From: Parachlamydiaceae bacterium
GTDB taxonomy: Bacteria > Chlamydiota > Chlamydiia > Chlamydiales > Parachlamydiaceae
Direction: 5' to 3'
NCBI GenBank assembly: GCA_030679615.1
Contig: JAUXSJ010000071.1
Location: 1 to 10,943 of the forward strand
DNA length: 10,943 nt
Part shown: in pieces, positions 6,302-10,943 of the stretch
Layout: the number at the start of each line of letters is the position of its first letter
How positions within the stretch are numbered: position 1 is the first letter of the stretch
The notes under the pieces: generated by a model
The model's database searches: none
What the model was told of the DNA's origin: nothing
Seen by the model: the letters and a program-made list of their open reading frames with translations, nothing else
Program-made: the position numbers and the translations under genes

Positions 6302-6561
6302 ATAAATCTTCCTAGTAAATTAATGATAATGCTTTCTAAAAAACTCAAGCTAAGAAAAGCGACGATCGGACTTAAATCGAACATACCTAAGGGAGGGATG
6401 ATTTTTCTAAAAATATTTAAATAGGGCTCAGTGTAAAATGCAATAAAACGAATGATTCGATATTCATTTGCTTCTGGAATCCAAGACGCAAGAATGCGAA
6501 TGAATAACATAGCCGTATAGACTTTAAATAAGACATGAATAAATAAAATTAAATTAATCAT
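6298..6561 (-). CDS. yggT: YggT family small integral membrane protein
   Basis: An 87-residue inner-membrane protein with two hydrophobic helices (about 3-24 and 63-83). The family core between and around them is intact: RILASWIPE (22-30), then TEPYLNIFRKIIPPLGMFDLSPIVAFL (44-70). Known members of this family (Ycf19/YggT/CCB3) affect cofactor-maturation, division or osmotic phenotypes; no single biochemical activity is established. The ATG at 6561 has a strong AAGGA ribosome site 7 bp upstream. The stop codon overlaps the dusB TTG start by 4 bp, so the two genes form one operon. The gene is divergent from the GspL-like gene across 80 bp. Confidence 0.88.
   Translation of the reverse strand: MINLILFIHVLFKVYTAMLFIRILASWIPEANEYRIIRFIAFYTEPYLNIFRKIIPPLGMFDLSPIVAFLSLSFLESIIINLLGRFI
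6310..6313 (-). promoter_or_regulatory. Ribosome binding site that sets the dusB TTG start
   Basis: AGGA on the minus strand lies inside the end of yggT, 8 bp before the TTG at 6299-6301. It is the main evidence that dusB uses a TTG codon, and it fits coupled translation of the pair. Confidence 0.6.
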
Positions 6562-6582
6562 GTTTTTCCTTTTTCACTTCTC

Positions 6583-6611
6583 TTGAATTAATATAAAAAT
6601 TCTACTAGAGT
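6583..6611 (+). promoter_or_regulatory. Candidate promoter of the GspL-like operon
   Basis: TTGAAT (6583-6588), a 17-bp spacer and TAGAGT (6606-6611) lie 30 bp before the first ATG. Four of six bases fit each consensus hexamer. It sits in the only upstream intergenic space available to the four-gene operon. Confidence 0.4.
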
Positions 6612-6641
6612 GGCTAATTTCAAGCATTAAAAAACACAATC

Positions 6642-8294
6642 ATGTTTAAGCTAACTTCTTTTGTTAAATCTATTGGTTTAGAGCAATCTACGAGTGGGAT
6701 TAAAGTTGCTATTTTAGAATCGCGATTTAAAGATTTTGTGATTCAAAAATTATATTACCTTAAACCAGAACAAGAAAATGTAAAGCAGCTTTACATTAAA
6801 CATCCTTTTTTATCGACGGGGATGTCTGGTATGGAAACATTAGTGCGTTCTTTATTTTTTCCTTTAACAAAAGAAAAAGATATTTCCGCTGCTTTATCCT
6901 TTCAGTCTGAACCCTTACTTCCTTATCCTGTTGAAGAAGCCTTGCTTACTTATCAAATAACAGAAAAATTACAAGAAGGAACAATCGTTTCAATTTTTTC
7001 TGTTAAGCAAGAAGCTTTGAAAAATCATATTGAAGAATGGCAAAAATTTAAGATAGAGCCTGAGGTCGTCACAAGTATTCCCTGGGCATTATCTCAATTT
7101 GGCTCTCATTTTTTTCCTGATGTTAAAAATTTGCTAATTTTAAATGTGCAGCGTCAAGAGATGAATTGTGTCTTAATTCGAGAAAAAAAACTCATCTCGT
7201 GTTTTGCTCTTTCTGTTGGTTTAGATTCATTATTAAAAAATCAAACTCATTTAAATCCAGTTGAATCATTGCCACAATCTGAATCTGATTGGTCTGAAGA
7301 ATTAGAAAATCATGAATCTGATTTAGGAAAGTCTTTAGTTCAATTGAAGAGAAGTATGATAAAAATGAGTTATGCTTTAGCAAAGGAATTGAAAAGCGGA
7401 GAATCAATTGATGGAGTCGTAGTTACCGGAGAAATTTCTCGTTATATAGGACTGGGCCAATGTTTAGCGAAGTCGATTAAATATCCTTATTTGGAATGTC
7501 CTTCAGAAAATAAATTTTCTTCGGATCAAATAAGTCAATATGCCATTTCGATAGGATTAGCGATTGCAGCCCTGCCTTCTCAAGAAACACCAATGAATTT
7601 TCGTCAAGATGAGTTAGCTTATCCAAATTCTTGGCAGCGGTTTATCGTCCCTTTATTCTTCTATTATATTTCAATTTTTTTGTTATGTGCCAGCATTTAT
7701 TTTTTCACGAAGTATTATACTTCTTATCACGAAGATATTGTGAAACAAGAATATGTTGAAATGTTGTCTGGAATGAATAAATCGTATGATCAATTTGAAT
7801 CAGCTTTTTTTGCGAAAAATAGACTTGCTAGAGAGCAGTTTCAGGGTGAAGTTCCTGATATTTCAGAATTATCCATGGAAGATATACAAGAACGATTAGC
7901 TTTTTTGCAAAGTGAATTACAAGCGACTCCGGACTCGTTTCCTCTTTTTGCAAATATTCCACGTGTGAGCGATGTTTTGGGGTGGTTAAGTCGACATGAA
8001 GCTGTCGTTACAATCAATGAAAGTGGAGAACGTGAGCACCGTTTATCTGTTGAAAACTTCAGTTATACGATGGTGAAAAGGCCACAGCAAGGAAAAAAAC
8101 AAGAAAAATATCAAGTTAAAATTGAGCTTGAAATTTCAACACCGACTCCAAAATGGGCAAGAGAGTTTCATGACGCATTAATTACACCTAATGATTGGGT
8201 TGACCCAAAGGGTGAAGTAAAATGGAGTTCTAATAATGGTAAATATAAAACATCCTTCTTTTTAAAAGATAAAACGATTTATCCCGGTTTATAA
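6642..8294 (+). CDS. GspL-like (PilM-PilN fusion-like) inner-membrane platform protein
   Basis: A 550-residue bitopic protein. Residues about 9-311 follow the PilM/GspL actin-like fold: IGLEQSTSGIKVAIL (11-25) resembles the first phosphate-loop strand pair, LLILNVQRQEMNCVLI (164-179) the second, and GVVVTGEISRY (258-268) then AISIGLAIAAL (301-311) the last adenosine-side elements. MNFRQDELAYPNSW (318-331) resembles the INLRQGEF-type junction that leads into the membrane helix of GspL/PilN. One helix follows (about 334-357), then a helical stretch and a periplasmic domain with alternating helices and strands (about 430-542), as in PilN/GspL ferredoxin-like folds. Such proteins couple the cytosolic ATPase to the periplasmic pilin machinery. 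The usual DIG of the first motif is degenerate, so nucleotide binding is doubtful, as in GspL. By position it equals chlamydial CT646 or a neighbour (from memory). The ATG lacks a Shine-Dalgarno. Confidence 0.7.
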   Translation: MFKLTSFVKSIGLEQSTSGIKVAILESRFKDFVIQKLYYLKPEQENVKQLYIKHPFLSTGMSGMETLVRSLFFPLTKEKDISAALSFQSEPLLPYPVEEALLTYQITEKLQEGTIVSIFSVKQEALKNHIEEWQKFKIEPEVVTSIPWALSQFGSHFFPDVKNLLILNVQRQEMNCVLIREKKLISCFALSVGLDSLLKNQTHLNPVESLPQSESDWSEELENHESDLGKSLVQLKRSMIKMSYALAKELKSGESIDGVVVTGEISRYIGLGQCLAKSIKYPYLECPSENKFSSDQISQYAISIGLAIAALPSQETPMNFRQDELAYPNSWQRFIVPLFFYYISIFLLCASIYFFTKYYTSYHEDIVKQEYVEMLSGMNKSYDQFESAFFAKNRLAREQFQGEVPDISELSMEDIQERLAFLQSELQATPDSFPLFANIPRVSDVLGWLSRHEAVVTINESGEREHRLSVENFSYTMVKRPQQGKKQEKYQVKIELEISTPTPKWAREFHDALITPNDWVDPKGEVKWSSNNGKYKTSFFLKDKTIYPGL

Positions 8295-8298
8295 ATAT

Positions 8299-8922
8299 AT
8301 GTTAAAAGGAATTCCATTAACACGTGCCCTTATCTATTTAATTGGAATAGGATTACTTCCATTAATATTTGTGATTTTTAATTTTTTTTCAAAAGACAAT
8401 GAAATTAAGGATTTGCAAGAAAATATGATCAATTTAAATGATCAAGTTTTGATTAAAGAGAAAAAACAAGCTCTTAACTTGATAGTTAGGCATCATTTTC
8501 GTGACGCTGACCGTTTTTATATCGATAAATACTTAGAAACACTTGTTTTTCTAGAACCTGAAATAGAGACATTGCAAAAAATTATGAGTGACAAAAACTT
8601 TGCTGACGATGAAAGAATAAAAAAAAGATTGGATTTTTTAACTTCTTCTTCCAACTCTCTTAATTTTTCAGAGGGTGTGGTTCAAAAATTTCCTTTATTT
8701 CAAGAAACCGCAGAGACATTGGTTCATCCTGTAGAAGTTAATGCGACGGATATAAAAAAAATATTATCTCGAATTGAAGGAACTCAAATCGGAAATTTTT
8801 CACCAGGATCCAATCGACCACAATTGGTGATCACTGATTTTAGATTGGATAAAAAAAGGGTAAGCGATCGGAATGAAGTGTATCTTCTCAATATGAAATT
8901 TATAAAACGAGAATTTATATGA
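8299..8922 (+). CDS. Bitopic inner-membrane protein, GspM/PilO-like
   Basis: A 207-residue protein with one N-terminal membrane helix (about 10-29) preceded by a short basic tail, then a coiled-coil-like segment rich in E, K, L and N (about 31-60). A helical region follows, and the C-terminal block (about 150-207) reads as helix then strands: DIKKILSRIEG, RPQLVITDFRLDKKRV, EVYLLNMKFIKREF. This matches the layout of GspM and PilO, which pair with GspL and PilN in the inner membrane. Its place 4 bp after the GspL-like gene supports that role. Sequence motifs are too weak to prove it, and a generic periplasmic anchored protein is possible. The stop overlaps the next start as ATGA, so it is translationally coupled to the repeat protein. 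Confidence 0.6.
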   Translation: MLKGIPLTRALIYLIGIGLLPLIFVIFNFFSKDNEIKDLQENMINLNDQVLIKEKKQALNLIVRHHFRDADRFYIDKYLETLVFLEPEIETLQKIMSDKNFADDERIKKRLDFLTSSSNSLNFSEGVVQKFPLFQETAETLVHPVEVNATDIKKILSRIEGTQIGNFSPGSNRPQLVITDFRLDKKRVSDRNEVYLLNMKFIKREFI

Positions 8923-10232
8923 AGCTAAATAATAAATTTATTTTCTTTACATTGATTTTTTTTTCTTTTTTGCTATTCACTTCTGCAAAGCAATGTAAGC
9001 AATGTAATAGAAAACCAAGGATGCTTTTATTAACAAGCATTCACATCATTGATCGAAATGGATTAACAGAATCAACAAGCAATAAAGAACGATTGAATCA
9101 ATATCAAAACGTTGATTTTTTACAACCTCAACAATATCAAAAAGTTTTAAGAATATATGAAAGGGATTCTGTAGGAAATATTCGATCTTTTATAACTACC
9201 TATCATGAAAACGGAAACATCAAAGAATATTTAGAAATTTTAAATGGAAGAGCTACCGGTTTTACTCATATATGGCATGAAAATGGCATTCTTAAAGCTT
9301 CTGCTAGATTAGTTGGAGGGACGCCTGAAGTTACAGACGAAGCTAAAAAAACTTGGATTTTTGATGGTAATGCAAGGTCTTGGTCTGACGACAATATTTT
9401 AATTGCCGATTTTTCATATTCAAGAGGATCCTTAGAGGGAATTTCTATTTATTATCATCCAACTGGAGAACTGAAAAAAAAGGTCCCTTATTGCAAAAAT
9501 TTACAAGATGGTACCGAAGAAATTTTTTATAAAAATGGACAACTTTTACAAGAAGCGAACTATTCCCAGGGCAAAAAACATGGTAAGACGACCCGATATT
9601 GGCAAAATGAAAAAATTTCGGCTTTAGAAGAATACTGCAATGGACAATTACAAGATGCCGAATATTTTGATCAAAATGGAAATCTCGTTGCAGAAATAAA
9701 AAATGGCGAAGGCGTTCGTGCGGAATTTGGAAAAAATTACATAAGAGAATTGCAAGAATTTAAAGATGGAATGATTGATGGTAAAATTCAGATTTTTAAT
9801 CCATGTGGAGTATTAGAGTGCGTTTATCATGTTAAAGATGGTGATAAAAAAAATAAACATGGAGAAGAAATTGTTTATTATAATCAATTATATTCTACAA
9901 GCCAGCTTCAACCACAATTACTTATGAATTGGCATGAAGGTAAAATGCAAGGTGTGGTGAAATCATGGTATCCGAATGGCCAATTAGAACATCAAAGAGA
10001 AAACGCTAATACTCGAAAAAATGGAATGCTTATCTCTTGGTATAAAACAGGTGAGATCATGTTGATTGAAGAATATGATCAAGATAAATTAGTTAAAGGC
10101 GAATATTATCGAAAAAATGAAAAAAATCCAGTTTCATATGTAAAGAATGGTCAAGGGACAGCAACGATTTATAATGGAGATGGACATTTTGTTCATAAAG
10201 TAAAATATCAAAATGGAAAACCAGAAAATTGA
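8919..10232 (+). CDS. Exported MORN-type (YwqK-like) repeat protein
   Basis: A 437-residue protein. A hydrophobic N-terminus (residues 6-22) ends in TSAKQCKQC. That is consistent with a signal peptide, and C26 is at best a poor lipobox cysteine. From about residue 95 to the end it is built of about a dozen degenerate units of some 20 residues with the pattern Y-x-x-N-G-x-L/I...G-x-x-x-G, for example YHENGNIKEYLEILNG (95-110), FYKNGQLLQEANYSQGKKHG (203-222), WYPNGQLEHQ (350-359) and WYKTGEIMLIEEYDQDK (374-390). These are MORN_2 repeats, which form an extended beta-sheet. Automated annotation often calls such proteins YwqK-family antitoxins; nothing here supports a toxin-antitoxin role. Coupling to the GspM-like gene suggests an envelope or secretion-linked function. 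By position it corresponds to chlamydial CT648 (from memory). Confidence 0.75.
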   Translation: MKLNNKFIFFTLIFFSFLLFTSAKQCKQCNRKPRMLLLTSIHIIDRNGLTESTSNKERLNQYQNVDFLQPQQYQKVLRIYERDSVGNIRSFITTYHENGNIKEYLEILNGRATGFTHIWHENGILKASARLVGGTPEVTDEAKKTWIFDGNARSWSDDNILIADFSYSRGSLEGISIYYHPTGELKKKVPYCKNLQDGTEEIFYKNGQLLQEANYSQGKKHGKTTRYWQNEKISALEEYCNGQLQDAEYFDQNGNLVAEIKNGEGVRAEFGKNYIRELQEFKDGMIDGKIQIFNPCGVLECVYHVKDGDKKNKHGEEIVYYNQLYSTSQLQPQLLMNWHEGKMQGVVKSWYPNGQLEHQRENANTRKNGMLISWYKTGEIMLIEEYDQDKLVKGEYYRKNEKNPVSYVKNGQGTATIYNGDGHFVHKVKYQNGKPEN

Positions 10233-10776
10233 TTCCGCACAGCAACTAAAAAAAAATCAACGTGATTTTTTAAAAACTGTACGATCAAATTTAAGTTTTA
10301 TTCGAAGAAAACAGGCCTCAGAAGAGGCCTGTAAACATTTATATGATTTATTAAAAAATTCTACTTTAATTTTATCTTTTGCAAGTGCAGGGAATGAAAT
10401 TAATCTTTGGCCATTAAATAGAAAACTAGCTGATGAAGGACGATTGGTATTACCGAGGCTTGAACAAAATAGACTACAGCTTTTTAGAGTTGTGCATTGT
10501 AAGCATTTAGAGCGTCATGCTTGGGGTATATTGGAACCTATTTCTTCAGTTTGTGCACCTTGTAATTTTTCTTGTGCAGATTCGATTTTAATTCCTGGTT
10601 TAGGTTTTGATATAAAAACAAAATTTCGTCTAGGTTATGGTTTGGGCTGTTATGACCGTATGTTGTCAGTAATGCCAAATGCAGAAACTTTTGGAGTTGG
10701 TTTTAAAGAGCAAATTATTCAATTCCCATTTCAAGAGGCACATGATGTTCCTATGAAGCATGTTGTTTTGTTTTAA
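10213..10776 (+). CDS. ygfA: 5-formyltetrahydrofolate cyclo-ligase
   Basis: A 187-residue cytosolic enzyme (also called 5,10-methenyltetrahydrofolate synthetase) that uses ATP to convert 5-formyl-THF to 5,10-methenyl-THF, returning a dead-end folate to one-carbon metabolism. The family motifs are present in order: the E62-x-N-x-WPL segment, GILEP (105-109), the IPGLGFD strand (127-133) and RLGYGLGCYDRM (139-150), the ATP/phosphate loop that normally reads RLGYGxGYYDR. DVPMKHVV closes the protein. The length is normal. The start at 10213 overlaps the repeat-protein stop by 20 bp and has no Shine-Dalgarno, which suggests reinitiation or coupling. The link between this gene and the three upstream genes is conserved in chlamydiae (CT646-CT649, from memory), but no functional tie is obvious. 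Confidence 0.92.
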   Translation: MENQKIDSAQQLKKNQRDFLKTVRSNLSFIRRKQASEEACKHLYDLLKNSTLILSFASAGNEINLWPLNRKLADEGRLVLPRLEQNRLQLFRVVHCKHLERHAWGILEPISSVCAPCNFSCADSILIPGLGFDIKTKFRLGYGLGCYDRMLSVMPNAETFGVGFKEQIIQFPFQEAHDVPMKHVVLF

Positions 10777-10799
10777 ATTTTAGATTTTTATTTCATTAC

Positions 10800-10820
10800 A
10801 ATAAAAAAACAGGATAGGCA
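10800..10820. repeat. Partial, inverted copy of the long-hairpin arm
   Basis: These 21 bases match the reverse complement of 5250-5270 with a single A/G difference, covering the A-run and the ACAGGATA core. Past this point the two sequences diverge. The stretch follows the ygfA stop by 24 bp. Confidence 0.6.
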
Positions 10821-10881
10821 TCAGGCTATAGTCGATTAAATCACAGTTGATAAAATTTTGACCAGCGTGAAAGCTCTCGCG

Positions 10882-10943
10882 ATTGAATAAATTTTTTCAT
10901 GTGCAATATTAAATCAATATTGCACATGAAAAAATTTTTCAAT
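10882..10943. repeat. Long hairpin at the window end
   Basis: An inverted repeat with arms of about 28 bp. The inner part, from 10891-10910 pairing to 10916-10935, is perfect around the 5-nt loop AAATC. A one-base bulge separates it from the outer ATTGAA/TTCAAT pairs. It may end the ygfA operon transcript, or be one end of an element that continues past the window. The arms are T- and A-rich outside and carry a CATGTGCAATATT core. Confidence 0.85.

Larger units (their letters stand above)
10777..10943. other. Intergenic end of the window
   Basis: Apart from the partial repeat and the long hairpin, this stretch contains an imperfect 6-bp dyad at 10865-10880 (GCGTGA / TCTCGC, one mismatch). 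No coding frame, tRNA or clear promoter is visible. Confidence 0.5.

Noticed and set aside
7192..7407. Minus-strand open frame inside the GspL-like gene
   Set aside because: It is an antisense shadow in AT-rich coding sequence with no supporting signal.
8919..10232. Toxin-antitoxin system suggested by YwqK-type repeats
   Set aside because: There is no adjacent small toxin gene; the protein has an export-type N-terminus and sits in an operon with membrane proteins.

Overview
The window reads as a low-GC (roughly one third G+C) chromosomal segment of an environmental chlamydia, most likely Parachlamydiaceae (Protochlamydia-like). The main reason is gene order. A DusB-type oxidoreductase, three uncharacterised envelope-type proteins and a 5-formyltetrahydrofolate cyclo-ligase lie together, matching from memory the order of the C. 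trachomatis CT644-CT649 block. This assignment was not checked against a database. No rRNA, tRNA, CRISPR array, phage gene or complete insertion sequence is visible.

Layout. (1) 80-1315, minus: a 12-helix MFS transporter whose 3' end runs into a hairpin repeat at the window edge. (2) 1441-2793, plus: an RlmD/RumA-type 23S rRNA uracil-5 methyltransferase with an intact iron-sulfur cluster motif. (3) 2794-3084: a repeat-rich intergenic patch. It holds a decayed copy of the rlmD 3' end, a palindrome, possible terminal inverted repeats and a second copy of the edge repeat. (4) 3085-3645, minus: a small exported protein that looks like an outer-membrane beta-barrel. (5) 3646-3916: a very AT-rich divergent intergenic region with a 10-bp hairpin. 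(6) 3917-5071, plus: an unusual membrane protein with two hydrophobic blocks and a C-terminal J-domain. (7) 5156-5267: a long, nearly perfect hairpin between convergent genes. (8) 5273-6561, minus: a translationally coupled yggT-dusB pair. (9) 6642-10776, plus: a tight four-gene operon. Its first gene resembles GspL or a PilM-PilN fusion, the second is a bitopic GspM/PilO-like protein, the third is an exported MORN-type repeat protein and the fourth is ygfA. (10) 10777-10943: a short intergenic end with a partial copy of the long-hairpin arm and another long hairpin.

How the genes fit together. rlmD and dusB modify rRNA and tRNA, and ygfA recycles a folate. The most interesting biology is in two places. 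The GspL/GspM-like pair plus the repeat protein could be the inner-membrane platform of a type II secretion or type IV pilus-like machine, sited away from a classical gsp cluster. The membrane J-domain protein has the architecture expected of a chlamydial inclusion-membrane effector able to engage Hsp70. Both are inferences from sequence pattern. The intergenic spaces carry several families of hairpin repeats, placed at gene 3' ends where they can act as terminators.
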